Source: Massilia solisilvae (GTDB lineage: Bacteria; Pseudomonadota; Gammaproteobacteria; Burkholderiales; Burkholderiaceae_D). From it: 64,000 bases of DNA. This document shows positions 9,456-17,589 of the stretch, piece by piece. Position 1 is the first letter of the stretch, and the number at the start of each line of letters is the position of its first letter. The stretch covers positions 248,001 to 312,000 of the forward strand of contig NZ_JANUGV010000004.1 in the NCBI RefSeq assembly GCF_024753215.1, read 5' to 3'. Made by a program: the position numbers and the translations under genes. Below the pieces are notes generated by a model. That model made no database searches, had not been told where the DNA came from, and saw only the letters and a list, made by a program, of their open reading frames with translations.

Positions 9456-11153
9456 TCAAGCCGGTTCGGCGTGTTCGACCAGCAGCTGGACCTTGGTGAC
9501 CCCGTTGTATTCGTTGGCGTCCAGCCGAAACGCCACGAGCGCGCGGTCGCCCAGCCCGGCCGTCTGGCCGAACCAGATCGCGTCGTAGCGCTTGCCGTTG
9601 CGTTCCAATAGCAGCTTCAGATGGCGCTCCTTCAGGATGCGCTGGCTCAGTACCGTGAACTCGTCGCAGAACACGGGCGGGGCAAAACCCTGGCCCCACA
9701 CCTGCCCATCCATCAGCTCGATGAAGTTCGTGCTGTAGTACGCGTCTTCCAGCGGACCATCGGTCTCGATCACGCGCTCGAGCTGCGCTTGCGTCAGCCA
9801 CGCGCGGCCGACCGCCTCGAACGCCTGCCTGAAGCTGTCCAGCGCATCGGACCGTATCGTCAGGCCTGCCGCCATGGAGTGGCCGCCAAATTTGTCGATC
9901 AGGCCCGGCACGCGCTTTGACACCAGGTCCAGCGCGTCGCGTAAATGGAAGCCCGGGATCGAGCGGCCCGAGCCCTTGACCAGCCCGTCGCCGGCCGGCG
10001 CGAAGGTGATCGTCGGCCGGTAGAACTTCTCTTTCAGGCGCGAAGCGACGATGCCGATCACGCCCTGGTGCCAGCCCTCGTCGTACACGCAGATCGTGCT
10101 GCTGTCGGCGGGTTCGAACTCGTCCAGGTGCAGCAGGGCCGTGTCCTGCATCTCGGCCTCGATCTCGCGGCGCTTGAGGTTGATCTCGTTGAGCTGCTGC
10201 GCGATCGCCCAGGCGCGACCCTCGTCGTCGGTGAGCAGGCATTCGATCCCGAGCGACATGTCGTCCAGTCGCCCGGCAGCGTTCAGGCGCGGGCCGACGG
10301 CAAAGCCAAGGTCGAACGGCGAGGCGCTGCGCGCTTCGCGGCCGGCCACGCGGAACAGCGCCGCCACGCCCGGCTGCATGCGGCCGGCGCGCATGCGCTT
10401 GATGCCTTGCGCAACCAGGATGCGGTTGTTCGTGTCGAGCTTGACCACGTCCGCCACCGTGCCCAGCGCCACCAGGTCGAGCAGGCAGTCCAGCTTGGGC
10501 TGGGTCTGCTGGTCATATACGCCGCGCCGGCGCAGTTCGGCGCGCAGCGCGAGCAGCACGTAGAACACGACGCCCACGCCGGCCAGGTGCTTGCTGGGGA
10601 AGCCGCATTCGGGCTGGTTCGGGTTCACGATTACGCGCGCATCCGGCAGCGTGTCGCCCGGCAGGTGGTGGTCGGTCACCACGACCTCGATGCCGCGCCG
10701 CTTTGCCTCGAGCACGCCGTCGATGCTGGCGATGCCGTTGTCCACGGTGATGATGATGTCCGGCTGCTTCTCGCGCGCGGTCAGCTCGACGATCTCCGGC
10801 GTGAGGCCATAACCATATTCGAAGCGGTTGGGGACGATGTAGTCCACGCGTGCGCCCATCATCGCCAGGCCACGCAGGGCAGTGGCGCAGGCGGTGGCGC
10901 CGTCGCAGTCGTAGTCGGCGACGATGGTCATCTTTTTGCCGGCCGCGATGGCGTCGGCCAGGAACGCGGCGGCGGCGTCGATGTGTTTCAGGCTGGCAGG
11001 CGGCGCCAGCGCTTGCAGTTCGCTCGACAGCTCGCGCGGATCGGACAGGCCGCGCGCCGCGTACACGCGGGCCAGCACGGGGTGGACCCCGCCCTGGCGC
11101 AGCATCTCGGAAGTGCGCAGCGGGCAGGGGCGGATGGTGATGCGGGTGTTCAA
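9456..11153 (-). CDS. recJ: Single-stranded-DNA-specific exonuclease RecJ
   Basis: A 565-residue DHH-family 5'-3' ssDNA exonuclease acting in RecF-pathway repair and mismatch repair. Motifs seen: VADYDCDGATA (motif I), VDNGIAS, VVTDHHLPGD (the DHH motif), NPNQPE, GTVADVVKL and, in DHHA1, FGGHSMAAGL. Length matches the family (E. coli 577). The apparent start is TTG at 11153, overlapping the upstream stop as TTGA; the sequence after it (TRITIRPCP) fits the family's N-terminus, so the rare start is probably real. Coupled to the RpfE-like gene upstream. Confidence 0.95.
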   Translation of the reverse strand: MNTRITIRPCPLRTSEMLRQGGVHPVLARVYAARGLSDPRELSSELQALAPPASLKHIDAAAAFLADAIAAGKKMTIVADYDCDGATACATALRGLAMMGARVDYIVPNRFEYGYGLTPEIVELTAREKQPDIIITVDNGIASIDGVLEAKRRGIEVVVTDHHLPGDTLPDARVIVNPNQPECGFPSKHLAGVGVVFYVLLALRAELRRRGVYDQQTQPKLDCLLDLVALGTVADVVKLDTNNRILVAQGIKRMRAGRMQPGVAALFRVAGREARSASPFDLGFAVGPRLNAAGRLDDMSLGIECLLTDDEGRAWAIAQQLNEINLKRREIEAEMQDTALLHLDEFEPADSSTICVYDEGWHQGVIGIVASRLKEKFYRPTITFAPAGDGLVKGSGRSIPGFHLRDALDLVSKRVPGLIDKFGGHSMAAGLTIRSDALDSFRQAFEAVGRAWLTQAQLERVIETDGPLEDAYYSTNFIELMDGQVWGQGFAPPVFCDEFTVLSQRILKERHLKLLLERNGKRYDAIWFGQTAGLGDRALVAFRLDANEYNGVTKVQLLVEHAEPA

Positions 11154-12247
11154 ATCAGTCGTTCCAAAGTCGGCCGGCGCCAGAATTTGCGCTGCGCCAT
11201 GGCGGTGGTGGTGAATTCGGCGTGTGCGTCGCGGTGGCTCATGACCAGCTTGAGCTGCTTGATGCGGCCGGCCGTCAGGGCGGCGAGCAGGGGCGCGAAC
11301 AGCTCGGATTCAAGGCGCTGCATTTCGTACAGCCAGCCGGACCAGTCGGCGGCGATGGCGGGGGCGGCCACGTTGCCGGCGATGAGCAGGGTGTCCGCTT
11401 GCGTGGCGCCGACCTGGTCCAGCGCCGTCAGACGTTCAGTGGCCAATGCGGATAGCCAGCCGGGGGTTTCGAAACTTGCCACGGTTGTTCCGTTGACGGG
11501 CTTCGGGAGCTCAGCATGGGGTGAATAAGGCCGGGGGCCTTGTTCACCCTGCGCGGGGAAGACGGTGTTTGCGGTGGTGGTGGTGGTCGCGCTGGCGGCG
11601 CCCCAGAGCCAGAAGGCATTCACCGGCGCCTGGCGGCGCGATTCGCGGGCGGCGTTGGCCGGGTGGGTGTACCACAACATCTGGATCTCATTTTGCAGCT
11701 TGCGGTAGGCCAGCGCACGCGGGCCGGTCGGCATGCAGTCGGTCAGGTTCATGCCCACCGCCGCGTCGGGCGTCGAGGTGTCCATGCCGGCCCAGTCGTC
11801 GGCGCGCATGAACCAGGTCTGCGCGTCGCCGTACTCCAGCGTGTGGCCCGCCTCCTCGATATACGGGCGGGCTGCGTCGAACAGGGCGCGGCTGTCGGCA
11901 TCGTGCAGGTCCAGCTGCCGCAGGTCCGGCATCATCAGGTGACTGCGCGCGATCTCGATATGTGATGGGTTGATAATGAACCAGGTGCCATCCTGCGGGT
12001 CGAGGCCAAACCCGCGCATCGCCGCCACCGCAAAGCCGGGCTGGCCGTGCTGTTCAAGGCCGAGCGCGCGCGCCAGCCAGACCTCGTGCGGCAGCGCGCG
12101 GGCGCGCTGGTCGTATGGCTGGCGATGATGCGCCGCGGTGCGCGACACCAGCGCGGCAAGGGCGGGCGCCTGGAGCGAACGCACCAGGTCGGGCGCAAAT
12201 TCGGGAGCGGGCAGGGCAAACGGCAGGACGAGGGTAAGCTGAACCAT
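11150..12247 (-). CDS. RpfE-like conserved protein (phosphoglycerate mutase-like annotation common)
   Basis: A 365-residue cytosolic protein that overlaps the recJ start by four bases. Recurrent linkage to recJ and the overall sequence (MVQLTLVLPFALP..., GQPGFAVAAMRGFGLDP, WYTHPANAARESRRQAPVNAFWLWG) recall the RpfE/regulatory protein found beside recJ in the Xanthomonas rpf cluster, sometimes labelled phosphoglycerate mutase. No catalytic motif of a mutase is evident to me. The ATG at 12247 is chosen; an open frame continues 22 codons upstream with no good signal. Function is unknown. Confidence 0.7.
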   Translation of the reverse strand: MVQLTLVLPFALPAPEFAPDLVRSLQAPALAALVSRTAAHHRQPYDQRARALPHEVWLARALGLEQHGQPGFAVAAMRGFGLDPQDGTWFIINPSHIEIARSHLMMPDLRQLDLHDADSRALFDAARPYIEEAGHTLEYGDAQTWFMRADDWAGMDTSTPDAAVGMNLTDCMPTGPRALAYRKLQNEIQMLWYTHPANAARESRRQAPVNAFWLWGAASATTTTTANTVFPAQGEQGPRPYSPHAELPKPVNGTTVASFETPGWLSALATERLTALDQVGATQADTLLIAGNVAAPAIAADWSGWLYEMQRLESELFAPLLAALTAGRIKQLKLVMSHRDAHAEFTTTAMAQRKFWRRPTLERLI

Positions 12248-12315
12248 GCCGTGATTGTAGGGCAAATGCCGTGTCAGCGAGTAATTCGCGTGACACGGCT
12301 GCGACAGCGGCAATC

Positions 12316-13086
12316 TCAGGGCGTGGCGGCCGGCCCGGACTGGTCGGGCTCGATCTCGACATCCCCGTAGGTCAGGCCAATGGCCTCTTCGTACCAGGTC
12401 TGCACCAGCGCCAGGTGCTCGCGCTCCTCGTTCAGGGCGATGGTGAAATCGTTGACCATGTCGGTGAGCTCGTGCTCGTCCGCGAGCGCGACCAGCGTCT
12501 CCCAGCCGGCCTTGTCGGCCAGTTCGGCGGTGACGATGGCGTGCAGCGACTGGGCCAGGCTGGTGCGGGGATCGTTCAGCACCTGCACCAGGCCCATCGA
12601 CTCCACGCCGACCAGGTCCGCGCTGGGCGTCTGCGAGGTCGGGTCGCCGCCCAGCGACTCGATGGCGTCACTGAGCAGCAGGAAGTGCCGCGCCTCGTCC
12701 GAGCGGATCGCCTGCAGGTCCTCGATCGACATGCTGATCTCGCCATCGAGCATGACCTCGCATTTGGTGATGAGGGCGTCGTACAGGCGCGCGCCGGTGC
12801 GCTCGAAGGCGAGCCGCTCGCCCAGCTTGTCGAGCAGGATCTGCGGGCTGTCGCCCTTGAGCATCTGCACGCCCATGCTGACCGCGCCGGTGATCGTGCC
12901 CGGCAGCGGGACCGAGCCCAGGCCTTCGGCGTCGGCAATGTACGAGCTGCGCACGTCGGCCAGCGCCGATTCGTCGCCTTCCTCGCCGCGCGCGCTGCCG
13001 TCGTCCTTGAGCATGGCCTTGGTATCCAGTGGCGACATCTGGATGCCGGTCCGGTTCATGCCAACGTGTTCCGAATGCTGTGCCAT
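12316..13086 (-). CDS. Ferritin-like diiron-type four-helix protein (first of a tandem pair)
   Basis: A 256-residue protein with the full set of ferritin-like ligands in the right order: Glu95 (AFERTG), Glu131-x-x-His134 (DEARH), Glu188 (TAELAD) and Glu221-x-x-His224 (EEREH). The 80-residue N-terminal part is polar with a glycine-rich stretch and is not recognised. No signal peptide. Such proteins bind a diiron centre and may act as peroxidase, oxygenase or iron store; which applies here cannot be read. It lies 25 bases after the second ferritin-like gene in the same direction, so the two are probably an operon. Confidence 0.8.
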   Translation of the reverse strand: MAQHSEHVGMNRTGIQMSPLDTKAMLKDDGSARGEEGDESALADVRSSYIADAEGLGSVPLPGTITGAVSMGVQMLKGDSPQILLDKLGERLAFERTGARLYDALITKCEVMLDGEISMSIEDLQAIRSDEARHFLLLSDAIESLGGDPTSQTPSADLVGVESMGLVQVLNDPRTSLAQSLHAIVTAELADKAGWETLVALADEHELTDMVNDFTIALNEEREHLALVQTWYEEAIGLTYGDVEIEPDQSGPAATP

Positions 13087-13111
13087 GGTGTTCTCCTGGT
13101 TGTCGGTTGGC

Positions 13112-14317
13112 TCACGGCGAGATGGGGCCGGGCGCGGTGCTCATCACGCCGCTGGCGGTTCCCTTGCGCGTCATCTCGGTGCCGGGCGACCAGATGTAGC
13201 CGGCCGAGACGGCCTCGCTCGGCGAGCCGTCCGAGTTGATGTAGGTGCGGTAGTGCAGCGAGGCTGCGCTTTCCCGCGCGCGCGGCACGAAGGCGGCGCC
13301 GTCGGTGCGCAAGTCCACTTCGTTGTGCAGCACGCGGCGCACGAAGTCGCGCTGGCTGCGAAATTGGAGCGGCGCCGCGAAGTCGTTGGTGATGATCTCG
13401 GCCGGGTCGCGCTTTTCGACCGCCTTGATGGCCTCGGCCGCCATGTGGAAGTGCCCCAGCTCGTAGTCCAGGAAGCGCTCCCAGATCGCCTTGACGTGGT
13501 GATTGGTCTCCTGCTCGACGCAGCTGTAGTAGTTGTAGCACTCGGCCGCCTCGTGCAGCAGCCACTGTTCGAGCACCGTCTCGGTCGGGTCGAGCATCGA
13601 CTCGTACTGGGTCACGTGCTGCTCCTCGACCGATGCGATCTCCGCGTACAGCTGGCGCGCCAGCGGATCGGAAAAGGTGGGGCCGATGTTCATGTAGTAG
13701 TTGTGGGTCTGCGCCTCGCCGGCCACGATGGTGAGCGCGTGCAGCTTGGTCAGCATCGCGGCGCGCGTACGGTCGTAGTGGTTGCGCAGGTCGTCCTGCG
13801 GGGCGCGGTGGTGCTCGATGGTCGGGCGGCCGGGCAGGATGTCGGTGTAGCTTTGCAGGATATTGTTGGCGTCCTTGCCCTCCAGCCGGTCGAGCAAGGC
13901 CGCGTAGCGGTACATGTGGTCGAAGTCTTCCAGCAGGCCAAAGCGGTACACCTGGGCCAGGTAGGGATCGGGCTCGACCTGGGCGATGGCGGCGGTGACT
14001 TCGATCGCGACCTGCTCGTAGCCGATGGTGGTTTCGAGCGGCGAATGGTCGGCGGCGAGCAGCCAGTTGACCATCGTGCACTGGTGCTGCTCGGTGCGCC
14101 GCACCTGCGCCAGCGGCAGGCGCAGGTCGGCGTTGCAGCGCGCCGCCATGTGGCCGAAGCGCAGCGCCTCCTGCTCCAGGCCGTTCATCAGGATCACGCG
14201 CACGCGGGTGAAGGCGTCGTCGTCGAGCTTGCTGATCGGCTTTTGCACCATGTCGCGCCAGGTGAAGCGCTGGTCCTCGACTCGGACCCCTTTGGAATCG
14301 AAGAGACTGAATGCCAT
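13112..14317 (-). CDS. Large ferritin-like protein, possibly two helical bundles
   Basis: A 401-residue protein rich in Glu/His helices. The N-terminal half has LEQEALRFGHM (E48, H56), RRTEQHQ (E76), EQVAIEVTAA and DFDHMYRY (H134); the C-terminal half has AGEAQTHNYYMN, Glu231-x-x-His234 (EEQH), HEAAECYNYY and Glu286-x-x-His289 (ELGH). This suggests two ferritin-like bundles in one chain, the second better conserved. The tail after residue 340 (YRTYINSDGSPSEA...) is unstructured-looking. First gene of the pair; a poly-purine leader precedes the ATG at 14317. Metal binding is inferred, not shown. Confidence 0.7.
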   Translation of the reverse strand: MAFSLFDSKGVRVEDQRFTWRDMVQKPISKLDDDAFTRVRVILMNGLEQEALRFGHMAARCNADLRLPLAQVRRTEQHQCTMVNWLLAADHSPLETTIGYEQVAIEVTAAIAQVEPDPYLAQVYRFGLLEDFDHMYRYAALLDRLEGKDANNILQSYTDILPGRPTIEHHRAPQDDLRNHYDRTRAAMLTKLHALTIVAGEAQTHNYYMNIGPTFSDPLARQLYAEIASVEEQHVTQYESMLDPTETVLEQWLLHEAAECYNYYSCVEQETNHHVKAIWERFLDYELGHFHMAAEAIKAVEKRDPAEIITNDFAAPLQFRSQRDFVRRVLHNEVDLRTDGAAFVPRARESAASLHYRTYINSDGSPSEAVSAGYIWSPGTEMTRKGTASGVMSTAPGPISP

Positions 14318-14473
14318 GTTGGTTCTCCGGGTGGCAAAAGAAGCGGCAGGGCCGCGCCAGCGGTCCGCGTCGTCGTTCGATGCCTTGCATGGCTGGCTAG
14401 TTCAATCAATATGGGTTGGGGCTGGGTGGTTACTGGCGTCGCTGCGTTGACCGATAGCCATCCCCGTCAAAAC

Positions 14474-14558
14474 CGTCGTCCCGGCGCAGGCCGGGACCCA
14501 TGCTGACTAACCGAAGTAGCCAGCGGTCTATGGATCCCGGCCTTCGCCGGGATGACGG
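14474..14558. repeat. Family A palindromic repeat pair between the ferritin-like operon and lolC
   Basis: A forward copy at 14474-14506 (TCCCGGCGCAGGCCGGGA core) and a reverse copy at 14529-14558. The 340-base gap lies between divergently transcribed genes, so terminator function is unlikely here. Apart from the repeats I see only a possible weak lolC promoter region near 14590-14640 and no gene. Confidence 0.85.
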
Positions 14559-14659
14559 CTCAACTGCTGACGGCGTATCCGATTCAATTGTGTCAATCCC
14601 TGTCATGGTTGAGCTTTGTATGGCAAACTGCGGGGTCTGACGTTTTTGTGCCCGGACCC

Positions 14660-15925
14660 ATGAGTCTCATCCAGAACCTGCCGTATGAGTGGCTGGTCGG
14701 CCTGCGCTACACGCGGGCCGGCAAGCGCAGCGGCCGCAACAGCTTCATTTCCTTCATCTCGCTCATCTCGGTGTCCGGGATCGCGCTCGGCGTGGCCGCG
14801 CTCATCGTCGTGCTGTCCGTGATGAACGGGTTCCAGAAGGAAGTTACCGACCGCATGCTGTCGGTGCTGGCCCACATCGAAATCTTCGACGCCAGCGGCG
14901 GCATGCCAAACTGGCGCCAGGCCGAGCAGGAAGCGTTCCGCAACCCGGCCGTCAAGGGCGCCGCCCCGTTTGTCGAGACGCGCGGCATGCTGCTGCGCGA
15001 CGGCGAAATGCGCCCCACTGTGATTCGCGGCGTGCTGCCCAGCGAAGAGCGCAAGGTGTCCGAGGTCGCCAACCAGATCAAGCAGGGCAGCTTCGACGCG
15101 CTCACGCCCGGCTCGTTCAACATCGTGCTGGGCTCGGCGCTGGCGCGCTCACTGAACGTCACGGTCGGCGACAAGGTGACCATGGCGCTGGCCCAGACCC
15201 AGCCCACGCCGGCCGGCGTGCTGCCGCGGCTGAAGTCGTTCAACGTGGTCGGCATCTTCGAGGCCGGCCACTATGAGTTCGATTCGGCGCTCTCGTTCGT
15301 GAGCCTGGAGGACGCCGAAAAGATGGAGCGCCTCGATGCGCCCTCCGGCCTGCGCCTGCGCATCGCCGACATGCACAAGGCGCCGCAGGTGGCCGAGGAG
15401 CTCAAGGGCAGCATGTCCGGCGACCTGATCATGCGCGACTGGTCCAAGCTCAACGCCAACTGGTTCGCCGCCGTGCAGACGGAAAAACGCATGATGTTCA
15501 TCATTCTGACCCTGATCATCGCGGTGGCCGCGTTCAACCTGGTGTCCACGCTGGTGATGACGGTGACCGACAAGCAGGCCGACATTGCCATCCTGCGCAC
15601 GCTGGGCTCGTCGCCGCGCTCGATCATGAAAATCTTCATGGTGCAGGGCGCGCTGGTGGGAATCATGGGCACGCTGGTTGGCGTCACGCTCGGCGTGATC
15701 GTGGCCCTGAACATCGACGTGATCGTGCCGTTCATCGAACACCTGCTGGGCGTGCAGTTCCTGTCCAAGGATATTTACCTGATCAGCGAAATGCCATCCG
15801 ACCTGCGCTGGCCGGACGTCTTCAAGATCGGCGGCCTGTCGGTGCTGCTGGCCTTCGTCGCAACTATTTACCCGAGCTGGTCCGCTTCGCGCGTCAAGCC
15901 GGCGGAGGCGCTGCGCTATGAATAA
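14660..15925 (+). CDS. lolC: Lipoprotein-releasing ABC transporter permease (LolC/LolE family)
   Basis: A 421-residue inner-membrane permease that, with LolD, extracts mature lipoproteins for delivery to LolA. Topology fits the family: one N-terminal membrane segment ([22 protein letters not shown]), a large periplasmic domain (about residues 50-265), then three C-terminal segments ending [18 protein letters not shown]. Only one permease gene is present, so the complex may use two copies of it, as described for LolF-type systems; this is an inference. The ATG at 14660 begins [11 protein letters not shown] as in homologues; an upstream extension of the frame is not conserved. It overlaps lolD by 8 bases. 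Confidence 0.93.
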   Translation: MSLIQNLPYEWLVGLRYTRAGKRSGRNSFISFISLISVSGIALGVAALIVVLSVMNGFQKEVTDRMLSVLAHIEIFDASGGMPNWRQAEQEAFRNPAVKGAAPFVETRGMLLRDGEMRPTVIRGVLPSEERKVSEVANQIKQGSFDALTPGSFNIVLGSALARSLNVTVGDKVTMALAQTQPTPAGVLPRLKSFNVVGIFEAGHYEFDSALSFVSLEDAEKMERLDAPSGLRLRIADMHKAPQVAEELKGSMSGDLIMRDWSKLNANWFAAVQTEKRMMFIILTLIIAVAAFNLVSTLVMTVTDKQADIAILRTLGSSPRSIMKIFMVQGALVGIMGTLVGVTLGVIVALNIDVIVPFIEHLLGVQFLSKDIYLISEMPSDLRWPDVFKIGGLSVLLAFVATIYPSWSASRVKPAEALRYE

Positions 15926-16619
15926 CGATGTGAGCATGATGCCGGTGCTGTCCTGCCGCGGCCTGTCCAAGACCTTCAAGGAAGGCAACTACCAGGTGCG
16001 GGTGCTGGAAGGGATCGACTTTTCGGTGGAGCGCGGCGAGCGGGTGGCCATCGTCGGCGCCTCCGGTTCCGGCAAATCGACCCTGCTGCACCTGCTGGGC
16101 GGACTCGACACGCCGACCTCGGGCTCGGTCACGCTGATGGGCGAGGATTTCGCTTCGCTGTCCGAGACCCGGCGCGGCGAGCTGCGCAACTCGTCGCTGG
16201 GTTTCGTGTACCAGTTCCACCACCTGCTGCCGGAGTTCTCCGCGCTCGACAACGTGGCAATGCCGCTCCTGATCCGGCGCGTCAAGCGCGCCGCGGCCAA
16301 CGAGCGTGCGCAGGCCATCCTTGCGCGCGTGGGCCTGGCCAATCGGGTCATCCACCGGCCGGGCGAGCTGTCGGGCGGCGAGCGCCAGCGGGTGGCGCTG
16401 GCGCGCGCGCTCGTCACCGAGCCTGCCTGCGTGCTGGCCGACGAGCCGACCGGGAACCTTGATCGCAGCACCGCCGAGTCCATCTTCGACCTGATGCTCG
16501 AACTGTCGCGCACGCTCGGCACTTCGTTCGTGATCGTCACCCACGACCCCGAACTGGCACGCCGCTGCGACCGCGTGCTGCGCCTGACCGAGCACGGGCT
16601 GCAGGCGGTCGAGGCCTAG
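15918..16619 (+). CDS. lolD: Lipoprotein-releasing ABC transporter ATP-binding subunit LolD
   Basis: A 233-residue ABC ATPase. Walker [11 protein letters not shown]-loop near [17 protein letters not shown], signature [15 protein letters not shown], Walker [12 protein letters not shown] and switch His in VTHDPE are all intact. FHHLLPEF is typical for LolD. It supplies ATP hydrolysis to the permease encoded just upstream; the ATG lies inside the end of lolC, so translation is coupled. Confidence 0.96.
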   Translation: MNNDVSMMPVLSCRGLSKTFKEGNYQVRVLEGIDFSVERGERVAIVGASGSGKSTLLHLLGGLDTPTSGSVTLMGEDFASLSETRRGELRNSSLGFVYQFHHLLPEFSALDNVAMPLLIRRVKRAAANERAQAILARVGLANRVIHRPGELSGGERQRVALARALVTEPACVLADEPTGNLDRSTAESIFDLMLELSRTLGTSFVIVTHDPELARRCDRVLRLTEHGLQAVEA

Positions 16620-16623
16620 GCGG

Positions 16624-17427
16624 ATGTGGATCGATACCCACTGCCACCTGGACGCGGCAGAATTCGGCGCGCAGGCGCTGGATGTGGCGCACAGGGCAGG
16701 GCAGGCGGGGGTGTCGATGATCGTGATCCCGGCGGTCGAACGCGGTAACTTCGACACGGTGGCCCGGCTTGCCGCCTGTGCGCCGAACGCCTGCTATGCA
16801 TTGGGCATACATCCGATCTTTGTCCCGCAGGCGCGGGACGAGGACCTGGAGGCCCTGCGCGCGGCCGTGGAAAGCGCGCTGGCCGACCCCAAATTCGTCG
16901 CCGTCGGCGAGATCGGGCTGGACTTCTTCATCCCCATGCTGTGCGAACCGGCCATGCGCGACAAGCAGGAGCGCTTCTTGCGCGAGCAGCTGCGGATCGC
17001 GCGCGACTTCGACCTGCCGGTGCTTCTGCACATACGCCGCTCGCAGGACCAGGTGCTCAGGCACCTGCGCCAGATCGGACCAAAGTGCGGCATCGCCCAC
17101 GCCTTCAATGGCAGCTTCCAGCAAGCGCAACACTACATCGACCTGGGCTTTCATCTCGGCTTTGGCGGCGCCATGACCTTTACCCGCGCCCTCCAGATCA
17201 GGCGCCTGGCGGCCGGCCTGCCGCTGGACGCGATCGTGCTCGAGACCGACGCGCCCGACATCTCGCCGGCCTGGGTGCACCCGGCCCGCAACAGCCCGGA
17301 ACAGCTACCCGCCATCGGCGCGGCGCTGGCCGAACTGCGCGGTGTGGACGAGGCCACCATCCGCAGCGCGGCGCACCGCAACGCGCTGGCCGCCATCCCT
17401 CGGCTGGCGCGCCTGCTTCCCGCCTGA
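16624..17427 (+). CDS. TatD-family metal-dependent hydrolase (deoxyribonuclease)
   Basis: A 267-residue TatD-type TIM-barrel hydrolase. Metal ligands seen: HCH in WIDTHCHLD, Glu in AVGEIGLDFF, His in LLHIRRSQD, His in AHAFNGS and Asp in LETDAPDISP. TatD proteins are 3'-5' DNases linked to DNA repair. The start lies 4 bases after the lolD stop, so it belongs to the lolC-lolD transcript. It is of the YjjV/TatD group; the exact paralogue cannot be told. Confidence 0.92.
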   Translation: MWIDTHCHLDAAEFGAQALDVAHRAGQAGVSMIVIPAVERGNFDTVARLAACAPNACYALGIHPIFVPQARDEDLEALRAAVESALADPKFVAVGEIGLDFFIPMLCEPAMRDKQERFLREQLRIARDFDLPVLLHIRRSQDQVLRHLRQIGPKCGIAHAFNGSFQQAQHYIDLGFHLGFGGAMTFTRALQIRRLAAGLPLDAIVLETDAPDISPAWVHPARNSPEQLPAIGAALAELRGVDEATIRSAAHRNALAAIPRLARLLPA

Positions 17428-17589
17428 CCGCGTCCTGCGGGCGCGTCACTGTCCATCCATACAGTGGCGACCACATCCTTGCCATTTGGTTCAGGTCGGC
17501 AATGCTGACGGACCGCAACTGAGCTCTGCGGTATACGTGTCACCATGGTTGCTTCGAAATACACTTGAAGACAACATCAGGAGCGAGCT

